A stretch of DNA of 64,000 bases from Micromonospora sp. 15K316. GTDB lineage: Bacteria; Actinomycetota; Actinomycetes; Mycobacteriales; Micromonosporaceae. The notes under the pieces were generated by a model that was given only the letters and a program-made list of their open reading frames with translations, did no database searches and had not been told where the DNA came from. The stretch spans positions 1-64,000 of the forward strand of contig NZ_SMKG01000005.1 in the NCBI RefSeq assembly GCF_004348525.1. The letters are read 5' to 3'. Made by a program: the position numbers and the translations under genes. This document shows, one piece after another, positions 1 through 10,311 of this stretch (the first letter of the stretch is position 1; each line of letters starts with the position of its first letter).

Positions 1-21
1 GGCCGGCACCTCGTGCCGGCC
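1..21 (-). terminator. Perfect hairpin downstream of the HMG-CoA lyase gene
   Basis: Bases 1-9 and 13-21 form a perfect 9-bp GC-rich stem with a 3-base loop, about 50 bp beyond the stop of the minus-strand lyase gene. It has no T-run, as is common for actinobacterial terminators. It could also serve a gene entering from the left, outside the window. Confidence 0.5.
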
Positions 22-72
22 CCCCTTCGTTCACCTGTCGGAAGGGTCCCGCCCGCGCAAGGGCGAACCCGC

Positions 73-984
73 CTATCGGGCCAGGCGGGTACGCGGTCCG
101 GCGCGGAGCACACCGGAGGGGAGCTCCCGGCCGACCAGGCGCTCGGCCAACTCGGCCACCTCGACGAGGGCGTCCAGGTCGATGCCGGTGTCGATGCCCA
201 TGTCGTGCAACATGTGCACCGCCTCCTCGGTGGCGAGGTTGCCGCTCGCCCCCGGGGCGTACGGGCAGCCGCCCAGGCCACCGACGCTGGCGTCGAACTC
301 GGTGACCCCCAGCTCCAACGCCGTGAGCAGGTTCGCCAGGGCGGTGCCCCGGGTGTTGTGGAAGTGCAGCAGCACCGGGACGTGGGCGTTGCGGTCGCGT
401 ACCGCCGTCAGCAGCTCGCGGACCCGGCGCGGCGTACCCATCCCCGTGGTGTCACCGAAGGCGACCCGGTCGGCGCCGTCGCGCACCACCCGATCCACGA
501 TGGCCGCCACCCGCTGCGGGTCGATGTCCCCCTCGTACGGGCAGCCGAAGCTGGTCGCCACGATCACCTCGGCCCGCGCGCCCGCGCCGTGCAGCAGGTC
601 GATCAGCTCGGCGATGTCATCCAGCGACTCGTCCGTCGAGCGGTTGACGTTGCGCCGGTTGTGCGTGTCGCTGGCCGAGACCACCACCTCGATCTCGGTG
701 AACCCGGCGGCGAGCGCACGCTGCGCGCCGCGCGTGTTCGGCACCAGCGCCGAGTAGCGCACCGTGTCGACCCGGTCGGCGCGTTGCCACACCTCGTCCG
801 CATCGGCCATCTGCGGAATCGCCTTCGGATGCACGAAGGAGACCGCCTCGATCCGCCGGACGCCGGTGCGGGAGAGCGCGTCGAGCAGACGCACCTTGGC
901 GTCGGTCGGAATCGGATCCTCGTTCTGCAACCCGTCGCGGGGTCCGACCTCCCGGATCGACACGGAGTTCGGCAGGCTCGTCAT
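73..984 (-). CDS. mvaB: Hydroxymethylglutaryl-CoA lyase
   Basis: This 303-residue protein is a TIM-barrel lyase expected to cleave HMG-CoA to acetoacetate and acetyl-CoA, the last step of leucine breakdown, in the cytoplasm. The family's N-terminal GPRDGLQNE is at residues 14-22, the metal-binding histidines are in HFHNTRG (His207, His209), and the signature GGLGGCPYAPG carries the catalytic Cys240. Length is normal for the family. The ATG at 984 has a GAGGTG ribosome site just upstream. It lies 3' of a biotin carboxylase and a TetR gene on the same strand, which suggests one catabolic group. A closely related HMGL-like aldolase is the main alternative. Confidence 0.93.
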   Translation of the reverse strand: MTSLPNSVSIREVGPRDGLQNEDPIPTDAKVRLLDALSRTGVRRIEAVSFVHPKAIPQMADADEVWQRADRVDTVRYSALVPNTRGAQRALAAGFTEIEVVVSASDTHNRRNVNRSTDESLDDIAELIDLLHGAGARAEVIVATSFGCPYEGDIDPQRVAAIVDRVVRDGADRVAFGDTTGMGTPRRVRELLTAVRDRNAHVPVLLHFHNTRGTALANLLTALELGVTEFDASVGGLGGCPYAPGASGNLATEEAVHMLHDMGIDTGIDLDALVEVAELAERLVGRELPSGVLRAGPRTRLAR

Positions 985-1055
985 AAGGGGTCACCTCACT
1001 GTGACGCGGTGCTGTTTCCTGTCCTCCCAGCATGTCACCCCACCCGCCGGCAACG

Positions 1056-1114
1056 TTGATCATGAGGTCAGCGGCGACAAAAGGTACGAGTCCGACCGCT
1101 AACCTCATGATCAA
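1056..1114. repeat. TTGATCA-type inverted repeat (copy 1)
   Basis: The 19-base arms 1056-1074 and 1096-1114 pair with one mismatch around a 21-base loop. Both outer ends read TTGATCATGAGGT. It fills the gap between the biotin carboxylase and the lyase gene. A second hairpin with the same TTGATCAnGAGG core lies at 2617-2678, on the other side of the carboxylase gene. It may be a terminator, an operator or a dispersed palindromic element. Confidence 0.75.
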
Positions 1115-1143
1115 TGAGAGCTGCGCAGAAGGAGCCGGCGGGG

Positions 1144-2481
<1,338 letters not shown>

Positions 2482-2616
2482 GGTTCCTCCAGCGTCCAAG
2501 GGTTGGGACGGATCTCAGCGAACCATGCCACCCACCCCGCGCACGAGCCCCACCCCATCCCCACCCTGGACGCCTTCAACCGGGTGTCGATCGCGAGCCG
2601 GTACCGGGTCTGGACA

Positions 2617-2678
2617 CGTTGATCAGGAGGCTTGCGTCAACTTCCGCGTGGAAAATGACGCAAACCTCTTGATCAACG
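2617..2678. repeat. TTGATCA-type inverted repeat (copy 2)
   Basis: The 23-base arms 2617-2639 and 2656-2678 pair with two mismatches around a 16-base loop. The arm begins CGTTGATCAGGAGG and shares the TTGATCAnGAGG core with the hairpin at 1056-1114. It sits between the TetR gene and the biotin carboxylase gene, about 135 bp upstream of the carboxylase start. Confidence 0.75.
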
Positions 2679-2704
2679 CGGTTGAGCGCCCCGGGGGGTG
2701 GGGG

Positions 2705-3304
2705 TTAGGCGAGGAGGGCGGCGAGGGTGGCTTCGCGGAGCAGCTCCGCCCGGCGGTGGCGGTCCACCTCGCCGCCGAGGAACGGAGTGGAGTTCATCAG
2801 GCCGAACGCCGCGTGCGCCAACACCCGGGCCTCACCGTCGGGCATGCCCGGGTGCAGGGCCGTGAGCACCGTGACCCACTCCTCGACATAGAGGCGCTGG
2901 AGGCGGCGGATCCGGCGCCGCGGCTCGTCGGGAAGGCGGTCCAGCTCGTGCAGGTGCAGGGCGATCACCGCCGGGTTCGCCAGCGCGAACTCGACATGGA
3001 AGTCGATGAGCGACTCCAGCACGCCCCGCGGGTCGTCCGGATGCGCGGTGGCGCGCTCGCGGCCGCCGTCGAGCAGCCCCTCGCTCACCGGGATGAGCGC
3101 GGCGACCAGCATCGCCTCCTTGCCGGCGAAGTGGTGGTAGAGGGCCGGCCCGGTGACTCCGGCCGCCGCACCGATGTCGTCCATCGAGACACCGTGGTAG
3201 CCGCGCGCGGCGAAGAGACCGACCGCGATCTCCAGGATCTCGTCCTTACGAGAACGACGCCGGCTCGCACCGGCCGCGCTGCGCGCCTGCTGCTCCACCG
3301 TCAC
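2705..3304 (-). CDS. TetR-family transcriptional regulator
   Basis: A 199-residue repressor-type protein. An N-terminal tail rich in Arg, Ser and Ala precedes the TetR helix-turn-helix at about residues 20-65, with the typical ILEIAVGLFAARGYHGVSM and the recognition stretch ending in ALYHHFAGKEAM. The remainder is an all-helical ligand domain. It lies directly upstream, on the same strand, of the biotin carboxylase and HMG-CoA lyase genes. From this position I infer that it controls them in response to an acyl-CoA intermediate, as KstR- and FadR-like TetR proteins do elsewhere; the ligand cannot be read from sequence. The start is a GTG. Confidence 0.9.
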   Translation of the reverse strand: MTVEQQARSAAGASRRRSRKDEILEIAVGLFAARGYHGVSMDDIGAAAGVTGPALYHHFAGKEAMLVAALIPVSEGLLDGGRERATAHPDDPRGVLESLIDFHVEFALANPAVIALHLHELDRLPDEPRRRIRRLQRLYVEEWVTVLTALHPGMPDGEARVLAHAAFGLMNSTPFLGGEVDRHRRAELLREATLAALLA

Positions 3305-3416
3305 GGGGCAAGCCTAGACCCGCGCGGACGGCGAGGAGGAGGCAAGGTTGCCGCAGAGCTGATCAGAGCCGGCCGATGCCCGGGCCGGCCGGCGCGACGG
3401 CCGGCCCGGATCACGA

Positions 3417-6284
3417 TCAGTGATCGTGGTCGAGGTTGTGCTCGGCGCGCAGCTCGGCGGCCTCGTCCGCCCGACCGAGCGCATCCAGCGCCTGGGCCAG
3501 CAGCCAGGCGGCCTGCCGTACCGGCCGGGTGCCGACCGGCAGCCCGCCCAGCACCTCGCGCAGCAACCGCTCCGCGTCGGCCGGTCGCTCCAGCCGTAGC
3601 AGCAGCTCCCCGGTGAAGATCTCCACCTGCGCCGCCTCGCCGAACGCCTCGATCGACCGGAGGCGGTCGGGCACCCCGGCCAGCCGGTCCAGCGCCTCGC
3701 CCTCACGGCCGTCGTCGGCCAGCACCCGGGCCGCCGCCTCGGTCGCCATCGCCCGCTCGTACGTCGCCGGCGGCTCCGGATCCTCGGCGAGCGCGGCCGA
3801 GAGGCGGTCCATCACCTCCACCACGCGCAGCGCCGTCGCACCGTCACCGGCCCACAGCCAGGCGTACGCCTCACGTCGACGGGCCCGCAGCTCGTCCACG
3901 GCGAGCCCGGCCAACTCGTAGGTGCTCGCCGCCGCCGCGAACCGCTCGGCGGCCAGCGCGTCCCGGTCGGCGCCGTAGAGCAGCCCGCCCGCCTCCTCCA
4001 GCATCTCGGCGCGGTGCGGGAGATTGTCCGGACCGTCCAGGTTCTCCGCGAGCTGTTCGAGCAGGGCGAGCGCCGGGTCGGTCTCGCCGAGCCCCTGGTA
4101 GATGCCGGCCAGCAGGTACCGGCAACGGTCCGCCTGGACCTGGGCCCCGAGCTTGTCCAACCCGATCACGGCCTCCTCGGCGACCTCGGCCGCCTCGGTC
4201 AACCGGCCGGCGACCCGGTACGCGTTCGCCAACTCCCAGCGCAGCAGCGCGTCTCCCGCGGCGCCCTGCTCCACGCAGAGCGTCACCGCCTCGGCGAAGT
4301 CGTCCACCGCCTCGTCGGCGCGCCCGGCAGCCATCAGCGCCCGTGCCCGGGTGACCCGCACCGCGACCAGCGCGTTCGGCGGCGCGACGGCCAGCGCCTC
4401 GTCGCAGGCGGTGACCGCCTCCGCCGGGTCGTCCGCCGACCGGGCGTACGCCAAGCTGGCGCTCATCAGCAGCTCGCCGACGCCCAACTCGCGGGCCAGC
4501 CCGCGGGCCCGCTCGGCCGCCGACCGGAACTCCTCCGCCTTCTCCGACTCCTCCAGCGCATGGGCGCGGTGCAGCGCGACCCGCAGCTCCAGGTACGGGT
4601 CGTCGACGGCCGGGATCCGCTCCAGCACGGCCAGCGCCTCGGCCCAGCGCTCCCCGTGCATCAGCGCCAGCGCCACCCGGTCGCGCGCGGCGGCCCGCTG
4701 CCGGTCGTCCCCGAGCCGGTCCAGGGAATCGGCCGCCGTCTCCACCAACTCCAGCCCTTCCGCCCTGCCCGTCTCGGTCATGGTGAGCAGCACACCGAGC
4801 CGGCTGGCGACCACCTGCGCCCGGACCTCGTCACCCAGCTCCCGGTAGGCGGCCGTGGCCGCCCGGGCGGTCTCGATCGCGGCCGGCACCTGCTCGTCGT
4901 CGCTCAACTCGGCCGCCCGCAGCTCCAACCGGCGGGCAACCGTGACCGGGTCTGGCTCCGTCGCGCCGAACCGCTCGTCGTAGGCGGAGAGGGCGGCCTG
5001 GAAGCCGGGGCGGTCGTGCCGGTGCCAGCACGACTCGGCGAGGTCGAGCAGCTGATCGGGCCCGGCGTCGGCCGGGATCTCCGGTGCCGCCGGCCGCACT
5101 GGCGCCGGGATGGCCGCGTCCGCGACGCCGACCGCCGGTACGGTCCCCGAGCCGGCACCGGGGCGGGGCACCCGACGGCGCACGCTCGCCGAGAGCGGCA
5201 CATGCTCACCGCTCGGCCGCATCGCCAGCCGGGCGGCGATCATCTCGGACTGGCGGGCGGTGCCGTTGCGGGCGTCGAAGCGGGCGGCCAGCTCGGTGGC
5301 GGTCTCCGCCAGCTCCGCGGCGAGCCGGGCCGCCGGCACCTCCGTGGCGGGCCGGTCACCCGCTGCCCGCCGATAGACGGTCAGCCCGCCGTCCACCTGG
5401 CGGAGCGCCGCGGCGGCGGTCGCCGCGAAGTGCATGGCCGCCGCCGGGGAGGGCGAGCGGTCCAGCCAGTCCAGGTGCCGCTCGACCAACTCCAGGGCCC
5501 GCGCCTCGTTACCGGTGACGGTGCAGAACTCGACGTGGTCGCCGATGTCCCACAGGTCGGAGAGGTTGCCCCGCATCCGGCGGTAGGCCGTCCGGTGCGC
5601 GTTGCGCGCGTCGTCGTGCCGGCCCGTCCGCAGGTAGGGCACGAGCAGCGCGGTCAGGATGGCCTGCGGTTGCTCGTTGCAGGTGAGCCGCCCCGCGAGC
5701 ACCGGCTCGGCGAGGCTCGCCGCCTCGGCGTACCGGCCGGTGTCGGCGAGGTACTGCACCTCTGTGGTCGGGTCGCAGCCGGCGCAGTCGGAGAGGTCGT
5801 CCCGCGGGGTGGCCTGCCAGAGCCGGTACCAGTGTGACGCGGCGTCGGCGTCCCCGACGTGTTCGGCCACCCGGAACCGGTGCTTGTGGACGGCCTGGAG
5901 GCCGTGTCCACTGGCCCGGTACCGCCGCTCCATGTCGTCGAGGACCGCGTACGTCCGGTCGAGCGGCACCTCAGGGAACTTCAGCATGAGGTTGACCATG
6001 TACTTGAAGTGCCAGAGCAGCTGCCCCGCGTAGCGGGCGTGGTAGGGCTGCGGGTCACGGTCGAACTCGGCGAGGCACCAGGAGAAGGTCACGAACGACT
6101 TCGCCGGCTCACCGCCGTAGGTGTACGCGTTGGTGCCCTGCAACCTGGTGACGAAGGCGAGTTCCCGGTCCTCGGCCACGTCGACCCGCCGGAGCAGCTG
6201 CTCCAGCGCGGCGATCTGCCCCGGCCCGTACGGCATGTTGCCGACCTCGCGGAACACCCGCCACAGGTCCTCGTTCGTGTCCAC
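3417..6284 (-). CDS. Large tetratricopeptide-repeat protein paired with an HSP90-family ATPase
   Basis: A 955-residue, mostly alpha-helical soluble protein without signal peptide or membrane segments. Many 34-residue-like helical hairpins with A/G-x-A-Y and L-A-x-A-Y patterns run from about residue 400 to the C-terminus. The N-terminal 300 residues are also helical, with a cluster of Cys and His around residues 145-200. An Ala/Pro-rich linker lies near 350-400. The C-terminus ends in acidic and His-rich residues (NLDHDH). The GTG start is only 3 bp after the stop of the HSP90-family gene, so the two are surely co-transcribed. I infer a scaffold or client-adaptor role; no enzymatic domain is seen. 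Confidence 0.85.
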   Translation of the reverse strand: MDTNEDLWRVFREVGNMPYGPGQIAALEQLLRRVDVAEDRELAFVTRLQGTNAYTYGGEPAKSFVTFSWCLAEFDRDPQPYHARYAGQLLWHFKYMVNLMLKFPEVPLDRTYAVLDDMERRYRASGHGLQAVHKHRFRVAEHVGDADAASHWYRLWQATPRDDLSDCAGCDPTTEVQYLADTGRYAEAASLAEPVLAGRLTCNEQPQAILTALLVPYLRTGRHDDARNAHRTAYRRMRGNLSDLWDIGDHVEFCTVTGNEARALELVERHLDWLDRSPSPAAAMHFAATAAAALRQVDGGLTVYRRAAGDRPATEVPAARLAAELAETATELAARFDARNGTARQSEMIAARLAMRPSGEHVPLSASVRRRVPRPGAGSGTVPAVGVADAAIPAPVRPAAPEIPADAGPDQLLDLAESCWHRHDRPGFQAALSAYDERFGATEPDPVTVARRLELRAAELSDDEQVPAAIETARAATAAYRELGDEVRAQVVASRLGVLLTMTETGRAEGLELVETAADSLDRLGDDRQRAAARDRVALALMHGERWAEALAVLERIPAVDDPYLELRVALHRAHALEESEKAEEFRSAAERARGLARELGVGELLMSASLAYARSADDPAEAVTACDEALAVAPPNALVAVRVTRARALMAAGRADEAVDDFAEAVTLCVEQGAAGDALLRWELANAYRVAGRLTEAAEVAEEAVIGLDKLGAQVQADRCRYLLAGIYQGLGETDPALALLEQLAENLDGPDNLPHRAEMLEEAGGLLYGADRDALAAERFAAAASTYELAGLAVDELRARRREAYAWLWAGDGATALRVVEVMDRLSAALAEDPEPPATYERAMATEAAARVLADDGREGEALDRLAGVPDRLRSIEAFGEAAQVEIFTGELLLRLERPADAERLLREVLGGLPVGTRPVRQAAWLLAQALDALGRADEAAELRAEHNLDHDH

Positions 6285-6287
6285 CGC

Positions 6288-8075
6288 TCACTCCCGTCCG
6301 GGTACGGCCCGGCCGAGCAGGCCGAGGAAAGAACTGTTCAGCAGCGCGGCGTCGGCCGCGCGGATCGGATGGTGCCCGAGCAGCAGCGCCTGCCCGTAGA
6401 GCGCCTCGACGGCGAGCCCGACCAGGTCCGGGTCGGTGAGCGTGGCGACCCGGCGGACGAGCGGGTTGCGATGGTTGAGCACCAGCTGCGGGCGGTCCGG
6501 CGGCGCGGACGCGGCGAGCGCGTCGAGCACCCCTCCCCAGAGCTCGTCGGCCTTGTCCCGGCTCGCCGCGAGCTGGTCGTTGAACGCGGCCGAGCGGCTC
6601 ACCAGGTAGAGCGCGGGCAGCGAGACCGGTTCGTACGCTCGGATCACCACCTCGCAGCCCGTCCGCTCCAGCGCCCGCTGGGCGGCGGTGAGGAACGGCC
6701 GCAGGGCCAGCTCGACCGTCGGGTCGAGGTTGTCGAAGCGGGTGGTCAGGTCGCTCGGCTCCAAGCGCTCGATCAGCACCGACCGCTCCACGGCGGGCAG
6801 CCGCTCGATCAGCTCGGTGTCGTACGTGTAGCCGCCGTTCACCACCGCGAGATCCTGGGCGGCGGCGACCGCGGCGAGCTGGCGGAACTCGTTCAGGCTC
6901 GCCGCGTACCGGATCAGGCCGTGCCGCTGGCGGAACTCGGCCAGGGTGAGCGTGCCGACGTTCGTCTCCATGGGCCACCACTCGTCGACCAGCCGGAGCA
7001 TCTCGTCGTCGTGCAGCGCCAGCGCCTTCACCCCGAGGTGGTGGATCTGGAGGAACTCCGAGAGCCGGCGCGGGTCGTGCTTGGCGAGCCGCACCAGCCA
7101 GCCCCGCACCTGGTCGCCGAGCGCCTCCCGGACCGCGTTGAGCAGGTTGTCCTCGTAGAGCGCCTCACGGCTCGCGGTCGGCCGCAGCTCGCTGGCGTCC
7201 ACCACGCAGTGCGCGAAGAACGCCCAGTCCGGCAGCAGGGCGTCGGCGTGCTCGGTGAGGAGCATGCGCTTCAGGTAGACGCGGTGACCCGCCCGGGCCG
7301 CCGGGTTCACCGGCGCCGGAAGGATGAAGGCCGCACCGGTCAGCCCCGCCTCCGGCACCGAGAGCGGCAGCACGTCGAACGGGTCGAAGCCGAGCGTCTG
7401 CCGGGCGTACCGGATCAGGGCCGGGCGGTCGACCGGGGTGCCCGGCGTGGTCGGCCAGGGCGGCGCCCCGGCGGTGGTGACCACGTCGCCGACGCGCACG
7501 GTGACCGGCAGGAGCGAGCCGAAGAGCCGCGCCAGGTCGGTGACGGTCGGGGTGGCGAACCACTGGTCGGCGTCCCGGTGCGGGACCAGGGTGACGGTGG
7601 TGCCCGGCTCGCTGCGTCCGGCGCCCGCGGGCACCGGCTCGACCGTGTACCGGCCGTCGGAGTAGCCGGTCCAGCGGACGGTCGGCTGGTCGCCGTGCCG
7701 GGTGAGGACCCGGATCTCGTCGGCGACCAGGAAGCAGGAGAGCAGCCCGATGCCGAACTGGCCGAGGAAGTCGTGCCGGGAGAAGCCCAGCTCGTCGCGC
7801 TTGGAGCTGCGCCCGATCGTGGCCAGCAGCTCGTGCACCTGCGCCTCGGTGAGGCCGATGCCGGTGTCGTGCACCCGGAGCGTCCCGTCGCCGGTCAGCT
7901 CGGGCGGCTCGACCCGGATCAGCGCGGGCGCGTCGGGGTCGGAGGCCCGCCGCGCGGTGATCGCGTCGACCGCGTTCTGCAAGAGCTCGCGGACGTACAC
8001 CCGCGGGCTGCCGTAGAGGTGATGACTGAGCAGGTCGACGACGCCACGAAGGTCGACCTGGAAAGTATGTTCCAC
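6288..8075 (-). CDS. HSP90-family (HtpG-like) molecular chaperone ATPase
   Basis: A 595-residue GHKL ATPase. The N-box RELLQNAVDA places the catalytic Glu at residue 30 and the metal-binding Asn at 34. DTGIGLT follows near residue 70, and the lid/glycine motif GQFGIGLLSCF lies near 108-118. The middle and C-terminal regions follow, with total length slightly below the 624 residues of E. coli HtpG. It replaces the canonical NASDA by NAVDA and DNGIGM by DTGIGL, marking a divergent branch rather than standard htpG. The ATG at 8075 opens a two-gene operon with the TPR protein. A specialised chaperone partnered with the TPR protein is the likely role, by inference. Confidence 0.88.
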   Translation of the reverse strand: MEHTFQVDLRGVVDLLSHHLYGSPRVYVRELLQNAVDAITARRASDPDAPALIRVEPPELTGDGTLRVHDTGIGLTEAQVHELLATIGRSSKRDELGFSRHDFLGQFGIGLLSCFLVADEIRVLTRHGDQPTVRWTGYSDGRYTVEPVPAGAGRSEPGTTVTLVPHRDADQWFATPTVTDLARLFGSLLPVTVRVGDVVTTAGAPPWPTTPGTPVDRPALIRYARQTLGFDPFDVLPLSVPEAGLTGAAFILPAPVNPAARAGHRVYLKRMLLTEHADALLPDWAFFAHCVVDASELRPTASREALYEDNLLNAVREALGDQVRGWLVRLAKHDPRRLSEFLQIHHLGVKALALHDDEMLRLVDEWWPMETNVGTLTLAEFRQRHGLIRYAASLNEFRQLAAVAAAQDLAVVNGGYTYDTELIERLPAVERSVLIERLEPSDLTTRFDNLDPTVELALRPFLTAAQRALERTGCEVVIRAYEPVSLPALYLVSRSAAFNDQLAASRDKADELWGGVLDALAASAPPDRPQLVLNHRNPLVRRVATLTDPDLVGLAVEALYGQALLLGHHPIRAADAALLNSSFLGLLGRAVPGRE

Positions 8076-8194
8076 GCCTGTGTGCTCCCCGGTCCGAATC
8101 CGGCGCTCACCGTACCGATGATCACCGACAGGCGCGTCCTCCTTTCACCCGGCGCCTTGACCCTCGACCGGCTCGAACCCCCAGGCTCGCCGTC

Positions 8195-9478
8195 GTGCCC
8201 ACGACTCGCCTCGGCCGCGACTTCCATCTGTTGTGGTCCGCCGCCGTCTCCTCGCGGCTCGGCGATGCCCTGCGTACGCCGGCGCTCGCCCTGCTCGCCG
8301 CCACACTGACCCGCGACCCCCGGCTGATCGCCGCGATAACCGTGGCCGGGCAGCTGCCGCCCCTGCTCTTCGGGCTACTGGGGGGTGTCTACGCCGACCG
8401 ATGGGACCGCCGGCGCACCATGGCGCTGGTGGACGGCGTGCGCGCCGCCCTGGTGGCCGCGCTCGCCGTGGCGGTCGCCACCGGCCGGGCCGGCGTCCTG
8501 ACGTTGCTGCTTGTCGCCTTCCTGCTCGCCGCCCTCGCCTCGCTCTTCGACGCCGCCTCCTTCGCGCTGCTGCCCTCCGTCGTGCCGGCGACGGCCCTGC
8601 CCCGGGCCAACGGTCGCCTGCAGGCCGGCACGGCGGTGGCCGGGGGCCTTATCGGCGCGCCCGTCGCCGGGGCGGCGTTCGCCGCGTCCCCCGCTCTCCC
8701 CTTCACCCTTGACGCCGTCACCTTCGCCGTGGCCGCGCTTCTCGTCCTCGCCCTGCCCCGAGGGGGTCGGGTACCCGTCCCGGCCGGCCCGCCGAGCGCC
8801 CGGACGCGACGGCCGTCGGTACTGACCGAGGTTGCGGTCGGGATCCGCCGGCTGCGCGCGGACCGGACACTGTGGCGGATCACCCTCTTCTCGGCGGCCA
8901 GCAACCTGGCGATCAGCGGTCTGCTCGCCGTCCTGGTGCTGCACGCGCTGGACGTGCTGCGGGTGTCGCCGGCCGGGTACGGGCTCTTCACCGCGACCGC
9001 GATCGTCGGTGGGGTGGTCGGGGCGCTGGTCGCCGGCCGGCTCGCCGTGCGGTTCGGCACGCTGCCCGTGCTGCGCGCCGTGCTCGCCGTGCAGACCGTG
9101 GCGTTGGCCGGGCTCACGCTCGCCGGGGAGCCGGTGCCGGCCGGTCTCGCGCTGGCCGTCTTCGCCGCCGGCACCTCGGTGTGGAACAGCCTCGGCACGT
9201 CGTACGGGCAGCAGCGGGTGCCGGCCGCCCTGCTCGGTCGGGTGGGCTCGGCTCAGCGGATGCTCGGACTGCTCACCGCTCCCGTCGGCGCGACGCTCGC
9301 CGGGCTGGTCGCCGGGGCGTACGGGACGGTGCCGGTCACGGTCGCGGCCACCGGGACGTTCGCGCTGGTCACCGTCGTGGCGTGGCGGGCGCTGCGAGCT
9401 GCGGCGCCGACGCCGCCCGCCGACCGGCCCACCATGGCCGGGACAGCAGCCCGGCCAGGACCGCCCCCGCCGCGTTGA
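8195..9478 (+). CDS. MFS transporter, enterobactin-exporter/macrolide-efflux type
   Basis: A 427-residue integral membrane protein with about 12 hydrophobic helices. It starts with the typical LGRDFHLLWSAAVSSRLGDAL, and the cytoplasmic loop between helices 2 and 3 carries GVYADRWDRRRTM, the MFS motif A. It belongs to the group often annotated as multidrug or macrolide efflux, so proton-driven export of a small molecule is probable; the substrate is unknown. The GTG at 8195 has no clear ribosome site and may be leaderless. The gene diverges from the HSP90 operon, and its last 110 bp overlap the convergent VanZ-like gene. Confidence 0.88.
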   Translation: MPTTRLGRDFHLLWSAAVSSRLGDALRTPALALLAATLTRDPRLIAAITVAGQLPPLLFGLLGGVYADRWDRRRTMALVDGVRAALVAALAVAVATGRAGVLTLLLVAFLLAALASLFDAASFALLPSVVPATALPRANGRLQAGTAVAGGLIGAPVAGAAFAASPALPFTLDAVTFAVAALLVLALPRGGRVPVPAGPPSARTRRPSVLTEVAVGIRRLRADRTLWRITLFSAASNLAISGLLAVLVLHALDVLRVSPAGYGLFTATAIVGGVVGALVAGRLAVRFGTLPVLRAVLAVQTVALAGLTLAGEPVPAGLALAVFAAGTSVWNSLGTSYGQQRVPAALLGRVGSAQRMLGLLTAPVGATLAGLVAGAYGTVPVTVAATGTFALVTVVAWRALRAAAPTPPADRPTMAGTAARPGPPPPR

Positions 9479-9938
9479 GCAGCACGTCGTCCACCGAGGA
9501 GACCCGGCCGAGGTCCAGCGCGTACTGGAGGACCTCGACCAGCACCGAACCCGCCGCGCCGAGCAGGAAGAGCCGACCGGGCCCGGCCAGCCCGGCCAGA
9601 CGTACCGGCGCGAAGAAGCCCAGCGCGGCGAAGACGAGCAGGTTGCCGACCACCTGGACCACGGCGGTGGTGGGCGCCCCGGTGAGCAGGTCGACCAGGT
9701 CGTGCAGGGGTACGGCGTCGACCGCACGGGGCGCCGCGCGCGGGGTGAGGATCATCCACACCCACGGCACCGTCCCGGCGACCGCGCCCACCTCGGCGAC
9801 GCTGCGCCACCACGCCTCCGCGGCCGGGAGGGTGTTCCGGCGTACCCGAACGAGCCCGGCGACGACCAGGGCCAGCACCGGCAACGCGGCGCCCGCGGCG
9901 AGCAGGACCCCACCCCAGTCCCGCCAGACCCGTGTCAC
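9369..9938 (-). CDS. VanZ-family membrane protein
   Basis: A 189-residue protein with four or five predicted membrane helices. Family features are the NLLVFAALGFFAPV helix and the SVLVEVLQYALDLGRVSSVDD stretch, whose Glu-x-x-Gln and SVDDVLLN residues are the conserved VanZ core. VanZ-like proteins are linked to low-level teicoplanin resistance and to cell-envelope functions, with no firm biochemical role. The GTG start at 9938 lacks a strong ribosome site. The last 110 bp overlap the 3' end of the convergent MFS gene. Confidence 0.85.
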   Translation of the reverse strand: MTRVWRDWGGVLLAAGAALPVLALVVAGLVRVRRNTLPAAEAWWRSVAEVGAVAGTVPWVWMILTPRAAPRAVDAVPLHDLVDLLTGAPTTAVVQVVGNLLVFAALGFFAPVRLAGLAGPGRLFLLGAAGSVLVEVLQYALDLGRVSSVDDVLLNAAGAVLAGLLSRPWWAGRRAASAPQLAAPATPRR

Positions 9939-9962
9939 CGGCGCAGCCTATTCGGCGCTCGC

Positions 9963-10205
9963 GCCTCGCCGGTGACCTGGTCGCCCGGCAACGCGGCGGC
10001 GCCCCTGCGGCCCAGCAGTCTCCGGACGGGCGGCTCGCCGCCTTCGCCCAGACCGACGAGGTGATCGTGGTCGACCTGACCACCGCCCAGGTCCGCCGCT
10101 ACCCGCTCAACGGCTACCTGGAGCACGTCCTCCGGGCCGGCGACCGGCGAGGTGACCGGGGTGGTCCGCGAGGTGTACGGCGAGATCTCCGTCGCCCCCC
10201 GCTGA
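9963..10205 (+). pseudogene. Frameshifted remnant of a beta-propeller (WD40/TolB-like) protein gene
   Basis: One frame reads a typical propeller blade: SPDGRLAAFAQTDEVIVVDL, then TTAQVRRYPLNGYLEH up to about 10126. A second frame continues sensibly from about 10125 as TSSGPATGEVTGVVREVYGE and ends at a TGA at 10203-10205. Neither frame alone gives a plausible complete protein, and no full propeller is present. I read this as the 3' remnant of a deleted and frameshifted gene. A sequencing error could mimic the frameshift but would not explain the missing 5' part. Confidence 0.45.
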
Positions 10206-10260
10206 GCTGCCGGTGCCACGTCGACGGGCCCCGCTGAGCTTGCTCCCGGCACTACGTCGA

Positions 10261-10295
10261 GGGGCCCGCCGCGCCGCTCCGGCGCGTCGGGCCCC
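10261..10295 (-). terminator. Strong hairpin after the rhodanese gene
   Basis: The 15-base arms 10261-10275 and 10281-10295 pair with one mismatch around GCTCC, 17 bp beyond the stop of the minus-strand sulfurtransferase gene. There is no T-run. It may also end transcription from the left. Confidence 0.7.
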
Positions 10296-10311
10296 TTCCC
10301 GTCGACAGCCG

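Noticed and set aside
5859..8309. A long plus-strand open frame opposite the HSP90 gene
   Set aside because: The minus strand encodes recognisable ATPase motifs, and the plus frame has none.
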